Assembly (NCBI GenBank): GCA_011316305.1
Contig: SAUG01000046.1
Coordinates: 186,001-250,000, forward strand
DNA length: 64,000 bases
Direction of reading: 5' to 3'
Source: Rusavskia elegans
Lineage: Eukaryota > Ascomycota > Lecanoromycetes > Teloschistales > Teloschistaceae
Positions 1 to 10,761 of the stretch are shown piece after piece; the first letter of the stretch is position 1; each line of letters starts with the position of its first letter. The notes under the pieces are model-generated. The model did no database searches. It was given only the letters and a program-made list of their open reading frames with translations, and was not told the origin of the DNA. Made by a program: the position numbers and the translations under genes.

Positions 1-907
1 GTCGACCGATCGAAATCTATTTCAACCTCCTTCATCTTATCCAGAACCGCCTAAGAATCTGTCCTACCAACCCCCTTCGACTCCTCCGGCCGCCGAACGA
101 CCTAAGATGATCTTCCCTTGGGAAGCGTACCAAACGAAAGCTACGAGGGTCTTCCCAGATGATCCTCTCCCAACATCTTCCGGACAGACTCCTTCAGTCA
201 CCACAGATGCTGACTCCCAAATGGAAACCGTTAGCCCTACTACGCCAACCATTCAAATCACATCCTCGGAGCCATGGGGTGACTTTCGGCGAGCAAACGC
301 GTGGGATGAGATGCCGGAAATTGAACGTTACATCGCAAACCTTCCCCAAAATCGCCGCCGAGCTCAACTCCACGCCCGTCATCATCGCAAGACCTCAAGC
401 TTAGACCAGTCAGACACCATCACCTCACCAAGCACAGAAGCCCCTCCCCCAGAACCGCAGGGCAGACGCCCAAGCTTACGACTGACCGACTTCCCAACAG
501 AGATCGAGCGACCATCACTACCGGTTACTCCGGCACCTATGCGCCGTCCAAGCTTCTGGGGACAAGAACGAGACGCGGCAGGAGAGCTACCGCCAGCAGA
601 AGGCGTCCCCGATCAGGCCGACTGGGACCCTCTTGCCAAGCTGTACGAACTGCAGAAAAAGCAAACTGAAGTGCTGAGTGCCGGTCCTCCAAGTCCACGA
701 CGGCACATTCCGGATCGGTCGATGCCGACGAGTTCGCAGCCGTTGCCGACTGAGGCGTCGAAGAATAGCAGTGCGGATAGCAAGACCGAGCCGGCAGACC
801 CGCCTACTGCGACGGTTCCGGAAGTCGGAGAAGGACCGACTGCTCAACCTGTGGAGACAACGTCGACGCTTGGGGAAGAAAGAACGGCAAGCCGCACTGG
901 AGCCTGA
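1..907 (+). CDS. Glycogenin, C-terminal part (5' truncated by window edge)
   Basis: The frame is open from base 2 to the stop at 905-907, giving 301 residues with no start in view. Glycogenin is the self-glucosylating primer of glycogen synthesis in the cytosol; its GT8 catalytic domain would lie upstream of the window. What is seen is the long, proline- and serine-rich tail typical of fungal glycogenins: a YPEPPKN stretch, then the IFPWE motif followed by ATRVFPDD, later WDEMPEIERYI, and a distal WDPLAKLYELQKKQTE segment resembling the glycogen-synthase-binding end. The final ~70 residues are low-complexity. The assignment rests on these tail motifs alone, so another protein carrying the same tail cannot be excluded. 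No intron is needed in the visible part. Confidence 0.82.
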   Translation, partial: STDRNLFQPPSSYPEPPKNLSYQPPSTPPAAERPKMIFPWEAYQTKATRVFPDDPLPTSSGQTPSVTTDADSQMETVSPTTPTIQITSSEPWGDFRRANAWDEMPEIERYIANLPQNRRRAQLHARHHRKTSSLDQSDTITSPSTEAPPPEPQGRRPSLRLTDFPTEIERPSLPVTPAPMRRPSFWGQERDAAGELPPAEGVPDQADWDPLAKLYELQKKQTEVLSAGPPSPRRHIPDRSMPTSSQPLPTEASKNSSADSKTEPADPPTATVPEVGEGPTAQPVETTSTLGEERTASRTGA

Positions 908-1819
908 TCATGGACACGCAGGGGAGTGGTAATACAGATTGCAACCTGTTCGCATCATGTGCGGAGTTTTTTGACCTCCTGTAAGTATGGTGTTCCGGCA
1001 GGGTGGTCTTGCGTCGCTACATATCATGAGATGGGATGGGTAACTTCTGGTGGCTAACAATACCATCTGTTTTGCTTTGGTTATTGAAAGCCTCTCTGCC
1101 ACTTTGTGTAACTTTGTATCCTTTTATTTCATCAGTGTTGGCTGTATAAGACTCTGGATATAATACTGTTTTAATTTGTTCAGTTGATACCTCATATGTT
1201 AGAGATGTGACTCCTGTTCAGGTTGCTTGTTCCATTTCCTCAAAACGGCATCTGCAACTTTCTTATTCATCGAACCGTATATACCTCGACCAGGCCGATC
1301 AAGTTTTCTCGACGACGGACTGAAAGATACGTTAAAGCTTGTTTTATCATCAGGGTTTCAAACAACATCTCGATCAAAAGGCGAAACCGCTCTGTAAAGT
1401 TTTTCTCACTAATATAATTTAATCGGATGCTATATTTCTCGGAAAATCAGTATCCATTCCATTCGAAACTCCATTCTATGATTCCAGACGCCCACAGACC
1501 CTTCCTCCTCGCCGTCGATATGAGTTGAGATGGGGAACATATAACAGATGATGGAAATTGTGAGGGGTGTACACACACCCTCAGCCAGGGTCAGCGATAC
1601 GATAGATTCCATGCCTCCCAAATTGCTCCCTTGTCAGATCCTCGGCCCCTTACCCCTGACCGTGTCACCATAAATGTGCTCATGCAGTCTTCCTCGTTGC
1701 TTCGTGTAATCGTTTCGTGTCCGGCGTCCTCGATCCCAGCCTCGGGATTCCAGAACGTGGCGACGTTACAGCCCAGGGCAACGTAAATACCTTTGGTCAT
1801 CCCTTCATCACAGCCCACA
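908..1819. other. Intergenic region between convergent genes
   Basis: About 900 bases between the glycogenin stop and the stop of the convergent F-box gene. It should hold both 3' UTRs. Short frames exist on both strands but none shows conserved motifs or splice-supported extension. I see no RNA gene or repeat. Confidence 0.5.
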
Positions 1820-3937
1820 TCACATAACAACACATCCACCGCTCCTGGCCCTTCTTCTTCCGCCTCTGGGCCCTCCCTCCTCCTCATCCGCATGCACCAT
1901 CGCCGCTTCCCTCGCCCGCCTCCTCCTTCTCCTCGCTCCCGCACCCCCAGCACCCGCCTCCTCCGTCGCAATCATATACTCCGCCCATTTCCTCTCCAAC
2001 CTCATCGCACTGTCCAATCGGCCACTTCGCACACGCTTCATGTGTTCATTGACTGTATCTTGATATCCGTAGAAACATTTCAAGCTGACGACAAGAGAGC
2101 GGTTGGGTTCCGTGTTGCGAGACATGATCTCGCGGATCCCGGTCCATGTGACGTTTTGACAATCGTAGACTGTGAGATGCAGGGCTACTTTGGGCGCAAT
2201 GCGTGGGACATTGCCGTAGCAGTCGAGGGCTTCAGAAAAGGGGATGATCTGTCGATGATCGCGTTTGCGGACTTGTGCGGCGGCTTCGGTGAGGACGAGG
2301 TCGGACACGCGGGTATTGTCCATGTCCACGGTGCGGAGGCTTTTGCAGTATCTCATGACGTGTAGCATTCCCGTGTCTCCGAGGTTTTCGCAGTAGCTGA
2401 TGTTGAGGTGTTGCAGAATAGGGGCGCAGGGGGCCTGAGCGAGGATTTGGAGCGTGCGGTTTGTGATGTCGTCGATTTCTTCCATGTCGAGGTGGGTGAG
2501 GAGAGGGGTTCCTTCGAAGAGGTGCTGGAAGGCATCGTCGGTTAGACTGATAATGTGCGAGACTTGAAGGCCTGCGAGTTGAGGGACGTTGTGGCTTAGA
2601 CATTTGATGCCCTTATCCGTGAGTAGATTGCAGCGACTAAAATTGAGGTGTCGGAATCTGCGAGGAGGCACTATCGCTTTGTCGGTCAGAGGATCTATCT
2701 CTGGGTCTGAACCTTGAAGAAGAAGTTGTAAAGCGTCGTCGTCGATGTCACAGTGGGATACGACCAGTCTTTCGAGGGTATTCCGCTTGAAAAGTTCGAG
2801 CATGAACTCCTTTTCGGCCCATCCTCTAGTCTCGCTGGCTTTGAGTTCTTTCAATTTGGAGCAGCATTGGACGATTTTGTGAAGACCCTTGGTGTCCATG
2901 TGGATACACCAAGACACATTGAGAGATTCTAGCTGTGGACATCTATGAGCGATGGTTCTCAGCTCCGAATTGGTGATGGCCTGTACGCCACAGAAGTTGA
3001 TATGGACCAGGCGTGTATTGTCGAGTAGGAAAGAATGGACAGAGCCTCTGTCAATCCGACAGCCCTCGAGGGAAAAGTATTCGAGATTCTGACATGCATC
3101 AGAAATGGCCTGGCCGTGGGTAGTCCATCTTTCCCAGAGCTGGGCGCAACCTCTAAGGTTGAGATCTCGCACAAACGGCCCAGCAGCAGTCATGATACGG
3201 ACTAGTGACCCACTCGGTATGTCTCGGTAATACTCGTGGGTGTCGATATTCGTCCACAATTGGCCATCGAAGCACATCTTGTGCCATGCTTTGGAGACAG
3301 CCGAACAGCGAACGATTTCCCACGGCTTTAAAAAACGGAAGATATGGACCTTGATCTCGTCGGGCATCTCACCCCAAAAGTCGATATTCCGCGGTTTACG
3401 GTCCGGTACGACTTGCAGTACGGCTTTGGAGAAGTAGTCTTCGTTGATAGCTGTCACCTTAGGGGTAGGGTGATGTTGCGCCTCCTTTGGTCCAGTACGT
3501 ACTTCAGGGGGTAAGGGAGCAGTCAATGGCGCTGTCACGGTCTGGCCGGGCACATTCTGGCCGATGATGCGAATGCGCGATTTGAAATCGAAGGATTGGT
3601 TGTCGGGCGCGGGGGTCGTTACAGCGGACGTTGGGGCGGTTGAGAAGCCGACCGAGGAATGAGAGGGATTGCCATATGTATGGCCGTAAGCCGAGGAGGA
3701 CGAAGCCAAGGAGACGCAAGACATTGACGCTTTTCCTCCAGTGCGGTAATTCGAGGAGGGCACTCGGCCCATGCGGGCAAGTGAGGGCGATGATGAGATT
3801 CTTTGCAGACTTTGTAGAAAGCGCTTTCGACCCTTGAGCTTGACGGGCTCCTCGAAGCGCAAGGCTTCGCCACGCGGCCCACCGGCCATTGACAGGTCTG
3901 TAGTCCCATCGGGGTCACCTGGCATACGTTGGGACAT
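1820..3937 (-). CDS. F-box / leucine-rich-repeat protein with C-terminal CAAX box
   Basis: A single-exon gene of 705 residues from the ATG at 3937; the frame extends upstream to 4033 but only with a TTG, so I use the ATG. The F-box lies near residues 190-240 (FWGEMPDEIKVHIFRFLKPW...CSAVSKAWHKM) and is followed by about a dozen LRRs of the cysteine-containing type (repeated L..LNVSWC, LNFSRCNLLTDKGIKCLS, LNISYCENLGDTGML). By family knowledge it is the substrate receptor of an SCF ubiquitin ligase: the F-box binds Skp1 and the LRRs bind substrate. The last four residues, CVVM, form a good CAAX prenylation signal after a basic RRRARSGG tail, suggesting membrane attachment as in mammalian FBXL2/FBXL20. 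The N-terminal ~180 residues are serine-rich and disordered. It is nearest to fungal Pof2/Grr1-like proteins; the substrate is unknown. Confidence 0.85.
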   Translation of the reverse strand: MSQRMPGDPDGTTDLSMAGGPRGEALRFEEPVKLKGRKRFLQSLQRISSSPSLARMGRVPSSNYRTGGKASMSCVSLASSSSAYGHTYGNPSHSSVGFSTAPTSAVTTPAPDNQSFDFKSRIRIIGQNVPGQTVTAPLTAPLPPEVRTGPKEAQHHPTPKVTAINEDYFSKAVLQVVPDRKPRNIDFWGEMPDEIKVHIFRFLKPWEIVRCSAVSKAWHKMCFDGQLWTNIDTHEYYRDIPSGSLVRIMTAAGPFVRDLNLRGCAQLWERWTTHGQAISDACQNLEYFSLEGCRIDRGSVHSFLLDNTRLVHINFCGVQAITNSELRTIAHRCPQLESLNVSWCIHMDTKGLHKIVQCCSKLKELKASETRGWAEKEFMLELFKRNTLERLVVSHCDIDDDALQLLLQGSDPEIDPLTDKAIVPPRRFRHLNFSRCNLLTDKGIKCLSHNVPQLAGLQVSHIISLTDDAFQHLFEGTPLLTHLDMEEIDDITNRTLQILAQAPCAPILQHLNISYCENLGDTGMLHVMRYCKSLRTVDMDNTRVSDLVLTEAAAQVRKRDHRQIIPFSEALDCYGNVPRIAPKVALHLTVYDCQNVTWTGIREIMSRNTEPNRSLVVSLKCFYGYQDTVNEHMKRVRSGRLDSAMRLERKWAEYMIATEEAGAGGAGARRRRRRAREAAMVHADEEEGGPRGGRRRARSGGCVVM

Positions 3938-5150
3938 GGTGCTGAAGCTGTCCGTACCTTTCAAGTACACGCTCTTGTGATGAAGCAAAGAAGGAGGCCC
4001 GCAATAGAGGGGGCGGGATAAGAGTTGAATCAAGCGACGATTAGTCCCCTGGTTGCTGCAGGAGTAAGGTCAGCACCGCACCGACATTGGGGAGTCGACG
4101 CAGTGCTGATCGCAGAGAGTCAGATGCTTCAAGAGTTTGAAGCTGGCGATGCTACGACTTGGTTGTAAGGGTAAGGTAGGCTTGGTGGGGATGTCAGCCG
4201 CGCCCCAAGCACATGGTGCAGTCACACTCACTACACACTACACGACCGGTGTGTGAAGACAGGACCAACAAGTTGAGCCAGCGCAGGTAGATACACACTG
4301 TACAGGGGCAGAAGGATACCGTTGATGTTTACTGCTCTTCCGCTGTCGGACCAAAGCTCCAGACTGCAGAGCTCAGCAAATCTACCCCTCGGTCCGCCGC
4401 AATCGATAAGACGGGCGATAAGCTGATTGTTGCAGTGATTCCGCTGAAGCTGAAAAAGCCTCAATGGGCAGCGGTGAGTAAGCAGATCGATATCAATGGC
4501 GATGATTTGGAATCGTCGTCAGGAGACTGAGTGCGTATGAGGTAAAGTAGCTGGAAAGGAAGCTGAAGAGGAGAATGGAGCCGGCTGCCACTGTCATCCA
4601 TACATAAAGCTCAACCGGCTAGACCCTTTGGGGTGAATAACCCCTCCATTAGAGAGTACCTTACCTTATTATGATACTGCATCTTCGCCCTTGCAGGTCC
4701 CAGCCGTGCCTGTCAGAGTCCAATCACAATACTCGTGGAGGGCTGGATGATTGTAAAGTAGACGATGTACCATACTCTGGCTGGCTATTTCGTTACTTAT
4801 AGTCCTCGGTCTACTGGTTCTTCCTCGACGTTATAAATAATTATAAGTATCTTGGTGCCAATAATGGCGCCGAGGATCCGTTTTGAGTCGTCAACCTTAT
4901 GAGTTGAATAATACAGCTGTTTTAAGTGCTGTTTGGTTGGGATGCAATGAACGTTACAAGAGAGACTTCTCGTCACGTTGCCCATTCTACAATAGCACTA
5001 TTCTCCGATTTGTACTATCACCAGGTACTGGCGATTGGGTATATGTGCTGTTCGATCAATACATCGCTCGCAATGTATATATCTACACAACGCGCGCTGA
5101 CGCCGGTGCAATGCTGGTATCCAGAAGATGCTTCCCAACCAGTATGATGA
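3938..5150. other. Intergenic region, 1.2 kb
   Basis: This is upstream of the F-box gene and downstream of the CAP10 gene, which are on the same strand. It probably carries the F-box promoter and 5' UTR. 4800-4870 is AT-rich (ttataaataattataag). A 114-residue plus-strand frame at 4883-5227 is antisense to the last CAP10 exon and lacks recognisable motifs. Nothing else was found. Confidence 0.4.
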
Positions 5151-6968
5151 TCATCCGTTTCCGAAGCCGATGGACTCCCGATTGTCGTCCACAAGCCGAC
5201 CGTACCTGGTATGTCATGTTAGCCTAGATCGAGGAAAATTGAACATGTAAGCTTACTCCAAGAGCAAGCGGAACAACCAGACCTCAAGATCTTCGTTTCG
5301 AAGAGCCTGTCGGGCCCATTCACTGCTTTGATCGGCCATCCGCCGTGCCTGGAGCTTGCCGATCTCTTCTTCCTCAAAATACCTCACACTCTCCAGATAC
5401 TCATCTCCTTGCAGCGAAAGCGGGACGTAGTGAATCCAAGGTTGGAGCCACTCTTCGTGCCACTCGCGGAATATTGCCATTTTGAAAATCATGCTTGCAC
5501 TCTGCAAGAAGGCGTAGAACCGTCCGCTGAATGCGTTGCCGTCCATGTCAAGCAGATACTTGTAGCTCCATGCGTCGTGTGGCTTCGTGGGCTTGACGAT
5601 CTCGAAGTATTCCTTCTGCGCATCGCAATCGCTGGGATCACATTGCCCAACGTGCGAGAATTTGACGTCGAACATATCCTTGTAATCTTGCCGCTGCACC
5701 TCCTGGGACCTCCAAGAAATCGTGGCCGAGTCTGATTGACTCTGATTGCTGAAGATCTTGGCTGTATCCAGTGCATTCATCTTTTCCACCACCAGTTGCC
5801 GGTGCTGACGCCTCCAGCCGCCATTCCTGGAGAAGCCACCCGTAGTGGACCCCCGCCAAAACAATTGCTTCTTCTTGCCTTCCCAAGGAGTGTCATCCTT
5901 CTCCCGGTACGCTACCTTGCCAGACCAATACCACGGAGATGGATAGAGGATATCCTGATAGCTACTGATCTTGCTTTGCGAGAAGATTGGGAAGAGGTCG
6001 TGGACGATCTTGAAGGCGTTAGGTCGATCAAAGAATCCAAACTTCTCCCGTAAGGAAGGGGACAAGCATATGTCGGAGAAAGCCGTATGGTTGGATATCA
6101 GACCGAGTTCCGAGAAGGTAAAAGAGCTGGGATCATCTCTCATACTCTCATCGAGCGCTCTGGCGGGGCTTTCGGGTGGGCATGACATTCTCGAGTGGGT
6201 CCACGTTGGCTGGTGGGCGAATTCATTGAACCTTGTGGTTTTGGCGTCGCTGAATCTCTTACCGTCATCGACGTCTGCTGGCCTGGGCGACCAGGCGTTC
6301 CTTGGCGACGGAGTGGTGAAGGAGATGGGCATTATCTTGTCTCTTGCCATAGCCACCAACCTTCTTAGATCATCGCTTGGGACGATCACCCGGGGCTCAT
6401 CGTGCACATTGAAAGGTAAGTCCATATCGGGTAGATACTTGACAAAACTAGCCAACATGCTCGTGGTGGATTTTTGTTGCCATCCGCTCCCGCCCGCAGC
6501 AGTCACGACGAGCCCGTCCCGGATCAACACGCCTACGAATGCGTTGTCAAATCCGAGTGCTTCCCTTGCTCTTTTGCGGATAACGGATGGGTCGAGAGCC
6601 CAGAATGGTAGAAGTGCATGGTAGATTGTGTCGTACTCATCGATCAGGCGAACTTTTCTTTCTTTGGCTAGCTGGAACCATTGATCGAAATTGGGCGGTG
6701 GAGAAAGTTTGTATCTTCGTCTATACTCATTGACTGCTTCCGAAAGTGTCTTGGACTGCCTGGACTTGAGACCGTCGAATTCGAGTTCTGCTTTGGTGAT
6801 GAGCTGGTGTATAGGGTGGGAAGTATCATCTGGAGTGGGAATAATCGCAGGTTCTGGGGCGCTGGAAGTGTCGACAACGGGGCTTTGAGAAGGTCTTCGT
6901 AGTACGGAGAGGGTCCCGAAGATGAGAGCACAGATGGCGATGAGTGAAAGGAGTTGATTCCTTCGCAT
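5151..6968 (-). CDS. CAP10-family glycosyltransferase (two exons)
   Basis: Exon 1 is 6968-5257 and exon 2 is 5205-5151, giving 588 residues. The 51-nt intron (GTAAGC...CTAAC...CAG) removes a stop that would cut the protein at RLLLE; splicing gives LLLEYGRLVDDNRESIGF, the usual end of this fungal family, so the short last exon is well supported. Residues ~7-23 form a signal anchor, making this a type II Golgi membrane protein. The CAP10/KDELC domain is marked by PPNFDQWFQLAKE near 95, FWRGSTTGG near 365, DMFDVKFSHVGQCD, and the C-terminal block WSYKYLLDMDGNAFSGRFYAFLQS (partial quote). Relatives in Cryptococcus are beta-xylosyltransferases for surface polysaccharides; in ascomycetes the substrate is usually unknown, and I do not assign one. 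Confidence 0.9.
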
Positions 6969-8382
6969 CCTCGACAGGATAGGAGCTTATAAGGAGGCAG
7001 CAAATGATGGATTATGAGCCCATGTTCCAAAGGTTTTTGGACGGCGTTTTTCGACTCTGGGCAAGCCGTTCATGCAGCGAAACCTCAGCCCATGGCTCTT
7101 CTTGCTGCCAGAAGATGTTCCTGAACAGCCGAGCAACCTGGGCTGGAGAGTACGAAGTAGCAAAAAGATAAATCGCGTCTAGCGCACGGGCCAACCCACA
7201 AATTGCGAATGCCAAGAAATGACGATGCCAACTCAACTTCCAAGCTCGGCTTCTTTTGTGATCAATCTACTCTACCTTCAGGATTGCTATGATCAACCCT
7301 AGCACAGGCGTTCAAAACCCGTCTACATTCATTGACGCTCTATCTTACAAAACAACAACCACTTGAGCAGTAGTTCTCATTATCGTTGCTCTGAGTCTAC
7401 GTACATCTTGTGCAGGAAATCTATCATAAAGTGGTACCCGATCTTGCGGTTGAGGATCCAACCTTTCCTCTTTGATAGTACCTCTGGTATCTGTGCGTTT
7501 CGTTCTCTTCGGGATGCCGCATGATGGTCCAGAATTTCTGCCTCTTCCCGTCTACACGTGTAGATGGCGGTGTCGATCTCGTTGACTGTTGATCAAAGAC
7601 TTTGCAAACCGTACTGAGGATTTTTAACTTTCACCCCATCTTCCTTGTTCTTGCGTGTTCCTGTTGTAACTACAGGCCCTTCAGAAAGCATGTACTACAA
7701 AGCGAGCTTCAATTTCGGCAGCTGGATCCAGCGGTGAAGGATGTGTGCTTGTCTTGGCATGTATGTTTGTTTTTGGAATGTCGGATAGGTACAGACACCT
7801 ATCTTCCGGAATCTGTGAAATCATACTCAAAGATCAAAGAATCAAACAACACGTCTCTGCACCCTTGATACCATGCAAGGCGTTCAAAACACTGGGACAT
7901 AAGCCAGACCAGTCTAGTCTTCAGGAAACAGACGATTGACCGGTGTGCGGTCATTATGAAAACCCATGGGGTTGAGAAATACACTCAACTCTGGAATTCT
8001 ACATTGAAAGTCAAATATCCTTTTCTGAGCACACCTGGTCTATCTTATATGCATTTATCCGCTACATCGGTGGTGGCCAACCGTACCGACCCACTTTTTC
8101 TTTGCAAGCCAACAGCACCTGGTAGTGTTGATGCATTAGTTTGGATAGGGTTCTTTTGTCTCATGGCAGGATACAAGCACAGGAACTGCAGTCTTACCAC
8201 TGGACAGTCGAAAAGGTCTATGCTGAAGCGACTTTGTTCTATCACTGCTCTTGCTTCATCACATTTCAGACATCTCTTTGTTGATTTTCCATAAAAGTGA
8301 TTGGACATCCACCACTTCTGGACGTGAAACTGACCCTCAAACTTCAGCTTACAACGACTGGTTAACCAAATCTTCTGTTCTG
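6969..8382. other. Divergent intergenic region, 1.4 kb
   Basis: This lies between the starts of the CAP10 gene (minus) and the P-loop ATPase gene (plus). The ATPase frame is open upstream to 8251, but only from a TTG, so that part is probably 5' UTR. Several short frames (for example 7012-7236 minus) have no recognisable features. No repeat or RNA gene was seen. Confidence 0.4.
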
Positions 8383-10137
8383 ATGGGTCGAAAATCCTCA
8401 ACCGTGACCGAGACTCAAGGTGACCAGTGGGACGCCGACCTTGAGTGCCACAACAGCTTCTTATCGCCAGTCGGTACGAATCAAAAAGGGACTCACAACG
8501 TTCATGTAGAGGAAGCAAAGACAACTCCACTTTTCTCGGTCGATGTAGCAAGGAGGATTGAATCTACTTCCCGTGTTGTGTTTCCACAATATGGATTACT
8601 CGCGAAGAATCTGGCAATCTGCGATCCCAAAGCTCGGACTGACTGGCCCACCGGGCATGATCCCAGTCAGTTCTCACCTGTGACTAGCGATCAACGCATC
8701 TTCTTGAACGTCAACGCGCCTTTTTCAGCCTTCATATGCGGTTCACAGGGAAGCGGGAAAAGCCATACATTATCCTGCATGCTGGAAGCGTCGCTCATGG
8801 AATCTCGTCTGGGGAAACTGCCTCGACCACTGACAGGGATCGTCTTTCACTGGGATAAGCACACAGCTGTTGCACGGCATCAGCCGTGCGAGGCAGCATA
8901 TTTATGCTCCCCTGAAATACCGGTGACCGTACTGGTTTCACCAAGCAATTTTTGGGCTATGAAAGAAGCCTATGAGAACCTCCCTGGTCTGGGCCAAGGA
9001 GCACGAAAGCCCATAGTCAAACCTCTGTTGTTGCGGCAAAAGCATCTTAATGTGGACCGCATGATGACGCTCATGTCCATTGACACCGAAAACGGGCATG
9101 TAGCACTATACACAGAGGTAAGCAATCCTCCCATATCCACGTGATCGACCACTTGAGATACTGGCTAGTGAGTAAATGACTAATGTCAGCATAGGTCATT
9201 CACAGAATTCTTCGCCAGATGGCCATGTCTGGCGTAGGGGCTTCTGGGCTCGACTACCCCAGGTTTCGACGGGAGTTGAAGGCTCAGAATCTTTTCTCCT
9301 CCCAGAACACATCGTTGGAAATGCGATTTCAGCTGTTGGAATCTTTCATTGACGGGCTCTTGGAGACATATGGCATCCAATGCTTCGAAGAACGAATGCC
9401 TGAACATATGCATCGACAAAAGTGGATCAATGAGCAGATCAAGAAGCGCAAGGAACAGCCGGACATGTGGACTCCGGATCCCGGATCACTGACCATCGTT
9501 GATCTCAGTGACCCTTTTGTCAACGAAAACTCGGCCTGCGCTTTGTTCGACGTCTGTTTATCCTTGTTCCTGGAAAGTCATCGCGAGGGAGGCACTATCT
9601 TAGCTCTAGACGAAGCACACAAGGTAAGCATTCTATTAATCAAATTGCCATGGTCGTCTTGATGCTGACCTTCTATAGTTCATGTCAGGTTCTGATTACT
9701 CGCTGGCGTTCACTGAGAGCTTGATTTCCGTGATCAGGCTTCAACGACATTATGGGGCACGCATCCTCATGGCAACCCAGGAGCCGACCATCTCACCGAG
9801 GCTCTTGGATCTTTGTTCTATGACAATTGTGCACCGTTTCAGTTCCCCAAGTTGGATGGCAGCGTTGAAAGGCCACCTTGCAGGTGTATCCTACCTGGGT
9901 GGCGGAAATTCGGAGCGGAACACCGACGATATCTTCAACACGATCGTTAGTCTCGAAGCTGGCCAAGCTCTCCTATTCTCGCCTTCTGCGATGCTAGAGG
10001 TGTCAGAGTCGACAACGAATGCGTCGAGTCACGTTTCAGCAATCAAGAAGCTGGGCCTTCAATATGTCAAAATGAGAGTTCGTCAAAGATTGACTACCGA
10101 CGGTGGAAGATCACGTATGTCTGCATCAGTTGCATGA
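8383..10137 (+). CDS. HerA/FtsK-like P-loop ATPase (fungal, function unknown)
   Basis: Exons 8383-9117, 9195-9623 and 9679-10137 give 540 residues. Both introns are phase 0 with GTAAGC donors and TAG acceptors; the first has a CTAAT branch site. Walker A is GSQGSGKSH at ~123-131, Walker B with a DEAH-type end is TILALDEAHK just before intron 2, and a sensor-like ILMATQEPTI follows in exon 3. This arrangement (Walker A, DE-A-H, then ..TQ.P) is that of the HerA/FtsK/VirB4 division of P-loop NTPases, which pump or translocate DNA in prokaryotes; a role in this fungus is unknown. No targeting signal or membrane segment is evident. The C-terminus is uncertain: a GTATGT donor at 10115 and a CAG ending at 10183 would give an alternative last exon to the stop at 10335 (adding ~50 residues). 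The start is the first ATG of the frame. Confidence 0.72.
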
Positions 10138-10761
10138 CCGACCCTCCAACCAACCATGTACACATATCTTCGTTCACTCCCAGATAGTCAGTATGAGGGA
10201 TGTCAACCGACAGAGCAGATGTTCTATTCGCCAGCCAGAGCCACCATAACGACGCTTGGGGGTGAAGAGAACCAGTCACTTGTTCCACCAGAATTGTGTC
10301 CCTTGGATCGCCATTCCACATTCTCGTTAACCTGAACCAATCAGCCTTGTTCAGATCGATGTAGGGAGTACCAATTTGGGTTTCTTGGTGATCATTTGGA
10401 GGCGCTTGACGTCAGATTACGGAGCTTAAGAAAGGCAGGAGTCTAGAACGCGGTCTATATACCCGTCCCTTAGGTTGATTTGGAAACTTCATGCAGGTTG
10501 GGACGATCACCATGATATGTCATCTTACTCCTTATTCTTACCGGTTTCGTGGCTGCCTTGGTGTGCTTCATGCAACGTGGTTGGTAGACGGTACCCTTCA
10601 CCGTCCCCAAGATAGCCTGATAGAGCATAGTTACCTTATAAGAGCTTTAGCAAAGTACTAGCCTTCGAGTCTCCTGTCTCCTCTCTCCCCTCTGATTCAC
10701 CTTTCCCTTGCTTTGAGCGATTGTGAACTGCCCTGCAAATTCACCCATACTCCAATCCATC
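10138..10761. other. Intergenic region before the GST gene
   Basis: About 620 bases. The first 200 may hold an alternative last exon of the P-loop ATPase (10184-10335). A pyrimidine-rich stretch at about 10670-10715 precedes the GST start and looks like a promoter/5' UTR feature. Nothing else was seen. Confidence 0.35.

Noticed and set aside
1793..2365. A 190-residue plus-strand frame
   Set aside because: Antisense shadow of the F-box/LRR gene, arising from its low stop content on the other strand.
3938..4033. N-terminal extension of the F-box/LRR protein
   Set aside because: The longer frame begins with TTG; the first ATG is at 3937. Similar TTG or GTG extensions were rejected for the genes starting at 8383, 44932, 48326, 55821, 58099 and 60743.
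4883..5227. A 114-residue plus-strand frame
   Set aside because: Overlaps the last CAP10 exon in antisense; no recognisable features.
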